A DNA stretch of 5,163 nt from NCBI GenBank assembly GCA_003135035.1, contig PLDE01000058.1:1-5163 (forward strand). Direction: 5' to 3'. The notes below the pieces were generated by a model that had not been told where the DNA came from, did not search any database, and saw only the letters and a program-made list of their open reading frames with translations. This DNA is from Candidatus Dormiibacterota bacterium (GTDB taxonomy: Bacteria > Chloroflexota > Dormibacteria > Aeolococcales > Bog-877). This document shows positions 1-5,163 of this stretch, piece by piece. Numbering within the stretch: the stretch's first letter is position 1; each line of letters opens with the position of its first letter. A program made the position numbers and the translations under genes.

Positions 1-896
1 TCCTCATCGATTGCGGCTGGGTGGACCCCCGCAGCTGGGAGGTGCTGACCACAGCGCTCGAGCGATTCGGCAGCAGCCTCAAGTCGATCCGCCAGGTCTT
101 CGCGACCCATGTCCACGGCGACCACCTGGGGGCGGCCGGCCAGATTCGGGAGGCCGGTGGGGCGTTCGTGACCCTCGGGCTGGGTGATCTCGAGACGGCC
201 CAGGTCCTGGCAACCGACCCAGCCCGGGCGCGAGCGCGGACCGGGGAACTTCTGCTTCGCCACGGGGCAGCCTCGCTGGTGGCGACGCTGGAGCAGGAGC
301 GAGCCGCCCATCCCGAGCCACCCCGCCTCTCCCCTCTACCCGACCTCTTCATCTCCGGCGGCGAGCTGCTCTTCGAGGGGCACGAACTCGAGGTGGTGCC
401 CACCCCCGGGCACACCAGAGGCCATCTCTGTCTCTGGGACGGGGGAGCTCAGACCCTCTTTGCCGGAGATCACGTCCTCCCCCACATCACTCCCTCAATC
501 GGGGTCGAAGTCCCCAGCGGCGGGCTGCCCCTGCTCGCGTTCCTGCGCTCCCTGGAGCTGGTCCGCGACCTCCCCGCTCAGTTGGTTCTGCCCGCCCACG
601 GCCCCACCTTCGGCAACCTGAAGGACCGGGTCGAGCAGCTCCTCCGCCACCACGAACAGCGGCTCCAGCTCTGCCTGGAGGCGGTTTCCGCCGGTCGTCG
701 GACGGCTATGGCAGTGGCCGAGGCGCTCCCCTGGACGCGCCGAGAAAGACGCTTTGTCGACCTTGACGCCTTCAACCAGATGCTGGCCGTGAATGAGTCC
801 GTCGCCCATCTCGAGCTGCTCGCCGAGAGAGGCGCCCTGAATCGCGAAATGGCAGACTTGCGAGTGGAGTTCACAGTCGCCGCGAGCGACTCCTGA
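1..896 (+). CDS. MBL-fold metallo-hydrolase with C-terminal winged-helix-like domain (5' end outside window)
   Basis: Metallo-beta-lactamase-fold hydrolase of the glyoxalase II/LACTB2-like type, probably a cytoplasmic dinuclear-metal thioesterase or esterase. The first full codon is at base 3 and reads LIDCGW, the usual strand leading to the first metal-site loop, so the true start lies upstream. The GTG at 21 is only an internal valine. Counting from that codon, the metal ligands are HVHGDH (H30, H32, D34, H35), H131 in PTPGHTRGH, D150 in AGDHVLPH and H193 in LPAHGP. Residues about 205-280 form a helical tail with charged heptads and LPWTRRERRF, resembling the LACTB2-type winged-helix domain. 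The stop is TGA at 894-896. The aldehyde dehydrogenase follows after 22 nt on the same strand, suggesting an operon. The fold and metal site are seen directly. The substrate cannot be read from the sequence; hydroxyacylglutathione-like, acyl-CoA or lactone substrates are all possible. Confidence 0.93.
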   Translation, partial: LIDCGWVDPRSWEVLTTALERFGSSLKSIRQVFATHVHGDHLGAAGQIREAGGAFVTLGLGDLETAQVLATDPARARARTGELLLRHGAASLVATLEQERAAHPEPPRLSPLPDLFISGGELLFEGHELEVVPTPGHTRGHLCLWDGGAQTLFAGDHVLPHITPSIGVEVPSGGLPLLAFLRSLELVRDLPAQLVLPAHGPTFGNLKDRVEQLLRHHEQRLQLCLEAVSAGRRTAMAVAEALPWTRRERRFVDLDAFNQMLAVNESVAHLELLAERGALNREMADLRVEFTVAASDS

Positions 897-902
897 TGGT
901 TC

Positions 903-909
903 GAGGAGG
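903..909 (+). promoter_or_regulatory. Ribosome binding site GAGGAGG for the aldehyde dehydrogenase
   Basis: GAGGAGG is a near-perfect Shine-Dalgarno sequence ending 9 nt before the GTG at 919. It lies inside the 22-nt gap after the hydrolase stop. It decides the GTG start over the later in-frame ATG at 1000, which would remove the conserved NPATEE segment. Confidence 0.8.
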
Positions 910-918
910 CCCCACCCA

Positions 919-2307
919 GTGACCCCTAGTGAGCGCGCCGCGGCTGTCTTCCACTCCCTCAACCCGGCCACTGAGGAGTTCATTGCCGAGTACCCGGCAA
1001 TGAGCTCGACGGAGGTGGAGTCGGTGCTGGCCCAGGCCGAACGGGCCTTCCAGCACAACCGGCACCAGCCGATCGCCTGGAGAGCGGAGCGGATGCTGGA
1101 ACTTGCCCAGCGGCTCCGCCAGGCGCGCGACCAGCTTGCCCATCTGGTCACTGCCGAGATGGGCAAGCCCCTCACCGAGGCCGAGGCCGAGGTCGACAAG
1201 TGCGCCACCTCTTGTGAGTACTACGCCCACCAGGCGGCCAGCTTCCTTGCCGACGAGGCGGCTCCCTCTGACTCACCCCGCAGCCTGGTCGCCTTCCGGC
1301 CGCTCGGGGTGATCCTGGCGATCATGCCCTGGAACTACCCGCTTTGGCAGGTGCTCCGCTTCGCAGCGCCCGCTTTGATGGCCGGCAACTCGGCGGTCCT
1401 CAAGCACGCGCCCAATTGCTTCGGTTCGGCCCTAGCCCTAGAGCGCCTGGTCGGCGAGGCGGGCTTCCCCGAAGGCTCCCTGAGCGCACTGATCGTCGGT
1501 GTCGAACCCATCCCGGGCATACTGGCTGACCCCAGAATTCGAGCCGTCACCCTGACCGGCAGCGACCTGGCCGGCAGCAGGGTCGCCGAGATGGCCGGCA
1601 AGGTTGTCAAGAAGGCGGTCCTCGAGCTGGGTGGCTCCGACTTCTTCCTGGTCCTGGCCGCCGCCGACATCGACCAGGCAGCCGAGATCGGGGTCAAGTC
1701 GCGCTTCCAAAATGCCGGCCAGACCTGCATCGCGGCCAAGCGCTTTCTGATCGCGGAAGAGATCGCCGACGCCTTTCAGGAACGCTTCCTTCAAATCGCC
1801 GTCCAGATCCGCGTCGGCGACCCGCTCGATCCCCAGACCCGGCTTGGACCGCTGGCCCGCTCGGATCTGCGCGAGAAGCTGCAGCAGCAGGTGCTGCGCT
1901 CGCTGGCCGAGGGCGCCGAGGTGATCCTCGGAGGCGAGATTGCCGAGGGGAAGGGGTTCTTCTATGCGCCCACCATGGTGCTCGGCGCGCGGCCGGGAAT
2001 GGCCGTCTTCGACGAGGAGACTTTCGGACCGGTCGCTGCCTTCACCCGCTTCCACACTGAGGAGGAGGGCCTGCGCCTGGCCAACCACAGCCGCTATGGC
2101 CTGGGCGGCAACATCTGGACCGGGGATGTGGAGCGGGGGGTCGCGCTGGCTGCCGAACTGGACACGGGCGGAGTCTTCGTCAACGGGATGACCCACTCCG
2201 ACGCCCGCATCCCCTTTGGGGGCGTCAAACGCAGCGGCTACGGGCGCGAACTGCACCATTTCGGGATCCGCGAATTCACCAACATCCAGACGGTCTGGCG
2301 GCCCTAG
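919..2307 (+). CDS. NAD(P)-dependent succinate-semialdehyde dehydrogenase, Sad/YneI type aldehyde dehydrogenase
   Basis: Soluble NAD(P)-dependent aldehyde dehydrogenase of 462 residues, the same length I recall for E. coli Sad (YneI). It would oxidise succinate semialdehyde, or a related semialdehyde, to the acid, as in 4-aminobutyrate breakdown. Visible motifs in order: NPATEE (15-20), IMPWNYPLWQ with oxyanion-hole N139, the cofactor-binding K162 in LKHAPN, TGS (213-215), general base E236 in LELGGSD, catalytic C270 in NAGQTCIAAKRF, E367 in DEETFGPV, PFGGVKRSGYGREL (432-445), and the family-typical tail ending NIQTVW. The KHAPN, GGSD and NIQTVW signatures favour Sad over GabD or betaine-aldehyde enzymes. 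One oddity is that residue 242, after LELGGSD, is Phe where Pro is usual. The GTG start is fixed by GAGGAGG 9 nt upstream. It probably shares a transcript with the upstream hydrolase. Family assignment is firm; physiological substrate is inferred. Confidence 0.93.
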   Translation: MTPSERAAAVFHSLNPATEEFIAEYPAMSSTEVESVLAQAERAFQHNRHQPIAWRAERMLELAQRLRQARDQLAHLVTAEMGKPLTEAEAEVDKCATSCEYYAHQAASFLADEAAPSDSPRSLVAFRPLGVILAIMPWNYPLWQVLRFAAPALMAGNSAVLKHAPNCFGSALALERLVGEAGFPEGSLSALIVGVEPIPGILADPRIRAVTLTGSDLAGSRVAEMAGKVVKKAVLELGGSDFFLVLAAADIDQAAEIGVKSRFQNAGQTCIAAKRFLIAEEIADAFQERFLQIAVQIRVGDPLDPQTRLGPLARSDLREKLQQQVLRSLAEGAEVILGGEIAEGKGFFYAPTMVLGARPGMAVFDEETFGPVAAFTRFHTEEEGLRLANHSRYGLGGNIWTGDVERGVALAAELDTGGVFVNGMTHSDARIPFGGVKRSGYGRELHHFGIREFTNIQTVWRP

Positions 2308-2370
2308 CTCCCGGCTAGAAGCGGCGCCTCGAGGAACCCAGGTTGGGACTCATCGGTTCCCGCCGACGGT
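2308..2370. other. Convergent intergenic gap with weak inverted repeats
   Basis: This 63-nt gap separates the stop codons of the plus-strand dehydrogenase and the minus-strand MFS gene. It contains GGAACC (2333-2338) and GGTTCC (2355-2360) separated by 16 nt, with a small CCCA-GGT-TGGG stem nested between them. A 5-bp CTAGC/GCTAG hairpin (2304-2308 and 2314-2318) overlaps the dehydrogenase stop. A bidirectional terminator would be expected here, but neither hairpin is strong and no T-run follows either one, so I do not call a terminator. Confidence 0.3.
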
Positions 2371-3729
2371 TCACTTCTCAGGGCCCAAGCGGAGCTGGCT
2401 GGCGGACCAGAGGAGAGCCACCCCGACCACCAGGGCACCGACACCGATGGCTTGGAAGAGCGGGATCACCCGACTCAGCCCGGCGTACACCAGCGTCCCC
2501 AAGGGGCCGGCCCCGGAGAAGGCCAACGTGTAGAGGGCGAGGAGGCGACCGCGCAGATGGCCCGGCGCCAGGGCCTGGAGGGTCGCCAGCATGGCCGTGT
2601 TGGCCGCCACGAAACCCAGACTGATCCCGATCAAGCAGGGTGCGGCCAGGACCAGGTCGCTGGCTCGGGTCAGCCCGAACAGCGAGGCGGCGTAGAGGGG
2701 CGCCGCCGCCACCAGCATCAGCCGCGGGCGCAGGCGCCGGCTCATGACACTGATGAAGAGGCCCCCGGCCAGGGCTCCGATCCCGCCCAGGCTGTACATC
2801 AACCCGAGCACCTGGCCACCGCCGTGGAGTTGCTCGCGGGCGAAGACGGGGAGAAAGGGCATGTAGCCCACGCCGAGGAGTCCCAGCACCAGGCTGGCGA
2901 TGAGAATCGCCCGCACCGTCGCGTGCCGGGATGCGAAGCGAAGACCTTCGACCATGTGCGCCAGGGGTCGGAATCTCTCCCCGAGGTTGAGCTGGGGCCG
3001 GTCCGCCCAGCCGCCCCGGCCGAGGACCCACAGGAAGGGCAATCCACTAACGCCCATGGCCAGAAAGCAACTAGCCGCTCCCCAGAATCCGAGCAGCACG
3101 CCGGCCACCGCCGGCCCCACGATCCGGCTCACGCTGCCCACGCTGCTGGTCAGGGCGGCTGCCCCCACCAATCCCGAGGCCGGGACGAGATCGGCCACCA
3201 GCGCCTGCCGGGTGGGCTGGTCGAAGGCGTCGGCGGCGCCAAAACAGATGGCCGCCCCGACCAGGACCAGCAGGTCGACACGGTGCAGAGCCGCCGCCAG
3301 GGCGAGGAGCAGCGCAGTCAGGCTCATGGCGGTGGTGGTAGCGATGAGAATCCGTCGCCGTGATAGCCGGTCGGCAACGGCGCCCGCGGGCAGGGAGAGA
3401 GCGATAGCGGGGATACCATCGGCGGCTCCGACCAGACCAACCGCGGCCGGCGAGCCGGTCACTCGGAGGGTCAGATAGCCGAGAGCCACCAGCTGCATCC
3501 AGGCCCCCAGTGAGAGAGGTGAGCTGCCCAGGATGTAGCGCCGGAAGGTCGGTATCTCCAGGGCGGCCGGTGCCTGGCGCCGCAGCGAGCTGAGCCACCC
3601 CGAACCTGAGACAGCTCCCAGGTCTACCGCCGGTGGGGCTGCCCCCGCCTCGAGGTCGCGGCCGCCTGGGTCGGGTGGGGTCCCGGCAGAGGAGTTCACT
3701 GTTTCCATACTCGGGGTCCGGCCCGGCAA
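2371..3729 (-). CDS. MFS transporter, MFS_3/EntS-like efflux family
   Basis: Inner-membrane major facilitator of 452 residues with about 12 predicted helices, probably a proton-driven exporter of a small molecule. Family marks: FRRYILGS...LGAWMQLVALGYL (about 62-86, TM1), motif A in the 2-3 loop as GAVADRLSRRRIL (116-128), DAFDQPTRQALVADLVP (167-183) after TM4, a degenerate second motif A as SRRLRPRLML (330-339), and LRGRLLALYTLAFSGAGPLG (392-411). These match the enterobactin-exporter-like MFS_3 group, though the substrate cannot be read. The first 60 or so residues form a Gly/Pro/Ala-rich, non-membrane extension that looks disordered. The start is taken as TTG at 3729 because GAGGAG sits 8 nt before it; an ATG at 3708, codon 8, lacks a comparable site. 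It is the last gene of the minus-strand run, 61 nt after the 70-aa membrane protein, and converges on the dehydrogenase. Confidence 0.92.
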   Translation of the reverse strand: MPGRTPSMETVNSSAGTPPDPGGRDLEAGAAPPAVDLGAVSGSGWLSSLRRQAPAALEIPTFRRYILGSSPLSLGAWMQLVALGYLTLRVTGSPAAVGLVGAADGIPAIALSLPAGAVADRLSRRRILIATTTAMSLTALLLALAAALHRVDLLVLVGAAICFGAADAFDQPTRQALVADLVPASGLVGAAALTSSVGSVSRIVGPAVAGVLLGFWGAASCFLAMGVSGLPFLWVLGRGGWADRPQLNLGERFRPLAHMVEGLRFASRHATVRAILIASLVLGLLGVGYMPFLPVFAREQLHGGGQVLGLMYSLGGIGALAGGLFISVMSRRLRPRLMLVAAAPLYAASLFGLTRASDLVLAAPCLIGISLGFVAANTAMLATLQALAPGHLRGRLLALYTLAFSGAGPLGTLVYAGLSRVIPLFQAIGVGALVVGVALLWSASQLRLGPEK

Positions 3730-3737
3730 AGGGTCCG

Positions 3738-3743
3738 CTCCTC
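3738..3743 (-). promoter_or_regulatory. Ribosome binding site GAGGAG selecting a TTG start
   Basis: On the minus strand GAGGAG is followed by 8 nt and then TTG at 3729-3727. The alternative ATG at 3708 is preceded by GC-rich sequence with no GGAGG-like core. The TTG start is therefore preferred, adding seven residues to the transporter. Confidence 0.6.
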
Positions 3744-3750
3744 AGCGTCG

Positions 3751-3777
3751 GATAGCTGGTCGGGGTGGCTACCTATC
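3751..3777. repeat. Imperfect inverted repeat GATAG...CTATC upstream of the MFS gene
   Basis: GATAG (3751-3755) and CTATC (3773-3777) are reverse complements 17 nt apart. The arms extend to 7 positions with one mismatch (GATAGCT against ACCTATC). A competing TAGC/GCTA pairing (3753-3756 and 3768-3771) lies inside. The element fills the short gap between the 70-aa membrane protein and the MFS start and lies just upstream of its ribosome binding site. It could be an operator or an mRNA hairpin separating the two genes, but it is short enough to be chance. Confidence 0.25.
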
Positions 3778-3790
3778 GGGCCTCGTGAAG

Positions 3791-4003
3791 CTACTTCCGC
3801 GCTTGGGCGGTGCCCCGCCAGAGACTGAGCACGAGAAGGAGGGTCACGGCACCGGGGATGAACCAGAAACCGATCGGGGAGCGGCTACGGGCCAGGGCCC
3901 AGGCAGCAACGATGAGCAGGGCGACGCCGATCGCCAGCTCGGGCGTCTCCCCGACCACGAACTCATAGCCAAACGCCGCCACGGCGCGTGGCCAGCGGCT
4001 CAT
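3791..4003 (-). CDS. Small two-helix membrane protein coupled to the COG4280-like gene
   Basis: A 70-residue protein with no enzymatic motif. A basic N-terminus (MSRWPRAV) is followed by an amphipathic stretch FGYEFVVGETPE (11-22), a hydrophobic helix at about 23-39, a short RSRSP turn, a second helix at about 44-62 and a basic tail (RGTAQARK). It is probably an inner-membrane hairpin. Its ATG overlaps the TGA of the 250-aa membrane protein upstream (ATGA, 4000-4003), so the two are very likely translationally coupled and made in fixed ratio. Only a weak G-rich sequence precedes the ATG, consistent with coupling. From memory, a short protein with an F-x-[YW]-[DE]-F-[IV]-V-G motif often sits beside COG4280-type genes in high-GC bacteria; I could not search to confirm this. 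It is plausibly an accessory subunit of its neighbour. Function unknown. Confidence 0.85.
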   Translation of the reverse strand: MSRWPRAVAAFGYEFVVGETPELAIGVALLIVAAWALARSRSPIGFWFIPGAVTLLLVLSLWRGTAQARK

Positions 4004-4752
4004 CCCACCGCCCCGACCGGACCTGCGGGGGCAGCCCGGCTGAGCAGCCGGACGGCGATCCAGGTGACCGCCACATAGCCGGCCAAGAGGACCAGCAAAA
4101 AGAGGTCCGACCCTGGCCAGCGCACCCCGGCCCCCTCGCCGCCCCAGAAGCTGCCGAAACTCACCAGCATCAGGCCCACCGCCAGCTTCATGGCGTTCTC
4201 GGGGACCTCGCGCAGCTGGCGGGAGACGGCAATTCCCACCCCCGAAACCCCGACGACGGCGGCCAGGGCGGCGAGAGAGGCGACCAGCAGGTGTCCCGAG
4301 CTGAGACCCAGGGTGAGGACGATCATCACGACCTCCATGCCTTCCAGGAGGACCCCCTTGAAGCTGATTGCAAAGCCGATGGCGTCGCGCCCAGAGCCGG
4401 CGTGGGGGAGGTTGGAGAGCCGCTCCACCTCGCGGCGGTAGATGGCGTCCTCGTCATGCTTCGGCTTGTACCCGCTGGCACGCAGAATTGCCTTGCGCAG
4501 CCATTGCAAGCCGAGCACCAAGAGCAGGCTGCCGATCACCACTCGGAGCACGTTGATGGGGACGTAGTGGATGAGTGCCGGGCCGAAGACGGCGACCACC
4601 ACGACCAGACAGGCCAGGGCTGCCGCCGCTCCCTCCAGAGCGGAGCGCCATCCCCGGGTGAGTCCGGCGGCAAGAACGATGGTCAAGGCCTCGACCATCT
4701 CCACCGCACTCGCCGCGAAGACGGCCAGCGCCACCAGCACGGTCCCGGTCAT
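4000..4752 (-). CDS. Polytopic membrane protein, COG4280-like, with duplicated ExxE three-helix unit; putative ion transporter
   Basis: A 250-residue inner-membrane protein with about seven helices (roughly 5-30, 38-62, 66-90, 125-150, 155-177, 186-205, 216-238). A hydrophilic loop (91-123) containing KPKHDEDAIYRREVERL splits it in two. The halves are a gapless repeat offset by 119: E18/E21 match E137/E140, then VPxN at 64-67 and 183-186, G74/G193, G81/G200, W84/W203. Over 18-84 I count 20 identities in 67 positions. Each copy therefore has an acidic ExxE pair in its first helix; with three helices per copy, the halves should be oppositely oriented. That plan resembles GDT1/TMEM165 and LysE-type cation transporters, and EGME recalls the REGLE motif of FTR1, but neither family signature is intact. 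I recognise the sequence as like the uncharacterised COG4280 group. GGGAGG lies 5 nt before the ATG. The stop overlaps the next gene. Transport is inferred. Confidence 0.88.
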   Translation of the reverse strand: MTGTVLVALAVFAASAVEMVEALTIVLAAGLTRGWRSALEGAAAALACLVVVVAVFGPALIHYVPINVLRVVIGSLLLVLGLQWLRKAILRASGYKPKHDEDAIYRREVERLSNLPHAGSGRDAIGFAISFKGVLLEGMEVVMIVLTLGLSSGHLLVASLAALAAVVGVSGVGIAVSRQLREVPENAMKLAVGLMLVSFGSFWGGEGAGVRWPGSDLFLLVLLAGYVAVTWIAVRLLSRAAPAGPVGAVG

Positions 4753-4896
4753 CAGAGCCTCCCGCTCGCGTCGATGCTCTTCACTAGACGGCGATTCTCG
4801 GTCATACCCCCCGGGGCCCTCAGATGCGGCGGGGGCCGGGGTGTCTCATTTGAGCCAGCGCCGGGCCCGGGGATCCGACCCGGAGTGCCGGAGCGA
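4753..4896 (-). other. 144-nt intergenic region rich in GC palindromes; likely holds the promoter for the membrane-protein genes
   Basis: The gap between the PBP-like gene and the COG4280-like gene holds no credible coding sequence. It contains the perfect palindrome CCGGGCCCGG (4861-4870), a 5-bp GC stem with a 7-nt loop (4867-4871 with 4879-4883) and CCGG-AGTG-CCGG (4880-4891), all close after the PBP-like stop. Further on are CCCCGGGG (4809-4816) and the AT-centred near-palindrome CTCATTTGAG (4845-4854). The first group may act in transcript termination, although no U-run is present. The last is the best-looking protein-binding candidate. I see no convincing -35/-10 pair. Confidence 0.35.
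4758..4763 (-). promoter_or_regulatory. Ribosome binding site GGGAGG for the COG4280-like gene
   Basis: GGGAGG on the minus strand is followed by CTCTG and then the ATG at 4752-4750. The 5-nt spacing is slightly short but the match is strong, supporting this start. Confidence 0.7.
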
Positions 4897-5163
4897 CTAC
4901 ATCTCCTGGCCCAGGATCGCTGTTTCATACCCCGGGAGGCTGGCCAGTTCTCGGCCCAGACTGGTCCCACCCAGAGCAGCCAGGAGCAAGCGCAACTCCG
5001 GCGTCTCGAGTCGTTCACGCTCCACGTGGAGGACGCACTCCTCCTCGGCCAGGGGTAGGAAGCCGAGGCCATAGGCCAGCGCCGCCGGTTCGGTCGCTAT
5101 GCCAACCTCAGCTGCTCCGCTGGCAATCGCGCTGGCCACTTGCAGGTGGCCCGAGGCGTGGCT
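4897..5163 (-). CDS. Molybdate-binding-like (PBP-like, PF12727-type) protein, C-terminal 88 residues
   Basis: Only the 3' end is in the window; the reading frame is open through 5163, so the start lies beyond it. The visible part begins SHASGHLQVASAIASG, then AAEVGIATEPAALAYGLGF, LPLAEEECVLHVERERL, TPELRLLLAAL and GRELASLPGYETAILGQ. This is the closing half of a type II periplasmic-binding-protein fold: the conserved hxxVAxAIAxGxAxVGI block, the ALGLxFxPLxEExxxL strand, and the LxxLxGYxxxxxG tail seen in COG1910/PF12727 domains. In many bacteria this domain is fused to an N-terminal DNA-binding domain, giving a regulator that senses molybdate or a related ligand; others are stand-alone binding domains or fused to MoeA-like enzymes. 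Which applies here cannot be seen. The GTG at 5139 is internal, not a start. It lies upstream of the COG4280-like gene on the same strand, separated by 144 nt. Confidence 0.82.
   Translation of the reverse strand, partial: SHASGHLQVASAIASGAAEVGIATEPAALAYGLGFLPLAEEECVLHVERERLETPELRLLLAALGGTSLGRELASLPGYETAILGQEM

Noticed and set aside
21..23. GTG at 21 as the start of the metallo-hydrolase
   Set aside because: The frame is open to the window edge, and the upstream codons encode LIDCGW, a conserved strand of the fold. The start must be outside the window.
495..1208. Minus-strand open frame of 237 codons spanning the end of the hydrolase and start of the dehydrogenase
   Set aside because: It crosses two real genes, matches nothing I recognise, and its composition is typical of a shadow frame.
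1438..2259. Minus-strand open frame of 273 codons opposite the aldehyde dehydrogenase
   Set aside because: No domain, and fully antisense to a gene with all aldehyde dehydrogenase motifs.
2333..2360. Rho-independent terminator in the convergent gap
   Set aside because: The GGAACC/GGTTCC arms are only 6 bp with a 16-nt loop, and there is no T-run on either strand.
2452..3363. Plus-strand open frame of 303 codons opposite the MFS gene
   Set aside because: Low-complexity Gln/His/Gly/Glu-rich translation, antisense to an unmistakable MFS transporter. An artefact of GC-rich codon bias.
4000..4752. Assignment of the 250-aa protein to the FTR1 iron permease family from EGME
   Set aside because: FTR1 needs an REGLE motif with the preceding Arg in both halves. 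Here the first copy is VEMVEA and the second LLEGME with no Arg, so only a loose resemblance remains.
4000..4752. Assignment of the 250-aa protein to GDT1/TMEM165 (UPF0016)
   Set aside because: That family is defined by E-x-G-D-[KR]-[TS] in both halves; neither copy here has G-D-K/R. The architecture is similar but the signature is absent.
4803..4808. TATGAC on the minus strand as a -10 box for the COG4280-like gene
   Set aside because: It lacks the final T and has no -35-like sequence at 16-18 nt upstream, where the DNA is G/C only.
3988..5058. Long plus-strand open frame of 356 codons opposite the membrane-protein genes
   Set aside because: Its translation is rich in His, Gln, Asp and Gly without any recognisable domain. 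It runs through an intergenic region and lies antisense to a gene with clear helices and an internal repeat. This is the usual shadow frame of a high-GC gene.

Overview
The window is a dense, high-GC (about two thirds G+C by eye) bacterial chromosome segment. It shows GTG and TTG starts, clear Shine-Dalgarno sites and heavy GC bias at third codon positions. The protein styles fit a soil or aquatic high-GC Gram-positive-like lineage (Actinomycetota, or GC-rich Chloroflexota/Dormibacterota relatives). No single gene fixes the phylum. I see no RNA genes, CRISPR array, insertion sequence or phage gene.

Layout. The left half is a plus-strand pair. It starts with the 3' portion of a metallo-beta-lactamase-fold hydrolase (1-896, truncated by the window edge). 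After 22 nt and a strong GAGGAGG site comes a complete aldehyde dehydrogenase of the Sad/YneI succinate-semialdehyde dehydrogenase type (919-2307). A 63-nt convergent gap separates this pair from the minus-strand genes.

The right half is all minus strand. Read in the direction of transcription it holds: the 3' end of a molybdate-binding-like (PBP-like, PF12727-type) protein (5163-4897); a 144-nt GC-palindrome-rich gap; a 250-aa polytopic membrane protein resembling the uncharacterised COG4280 type (4752-4000); a 70-aa two-helix membrane protein overlapping it by ATGA (4003-3791); a 61-nt gap; and an MFS_3/EntS-like efflux permease with a TTG start (3729-2371).

How the genes work together. 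The hydrolase and the dehydrogenase are probably co-transcribed and may act in consecutive steps on a thioester or ester and an aldehyde/semialdehyde, which is inference. The 250-aa and 70-aa membrane proteins look like one translationally coupled unit.

The most interesting observation is that the 250-aa protein is built from two gapless copies of a three-helix unit, offset by exactly 119 residues. Each copy carries an intramembrane E-x-x-E motif and a later V-P-x-N ... G ... G-x-x-W block. This is the architecture of cation transporters such as the GDT1/TMEM165 and LysE-type families, so a two-component ion transporter is a reasonable hypothesis for this otherwise function-unknown pair.
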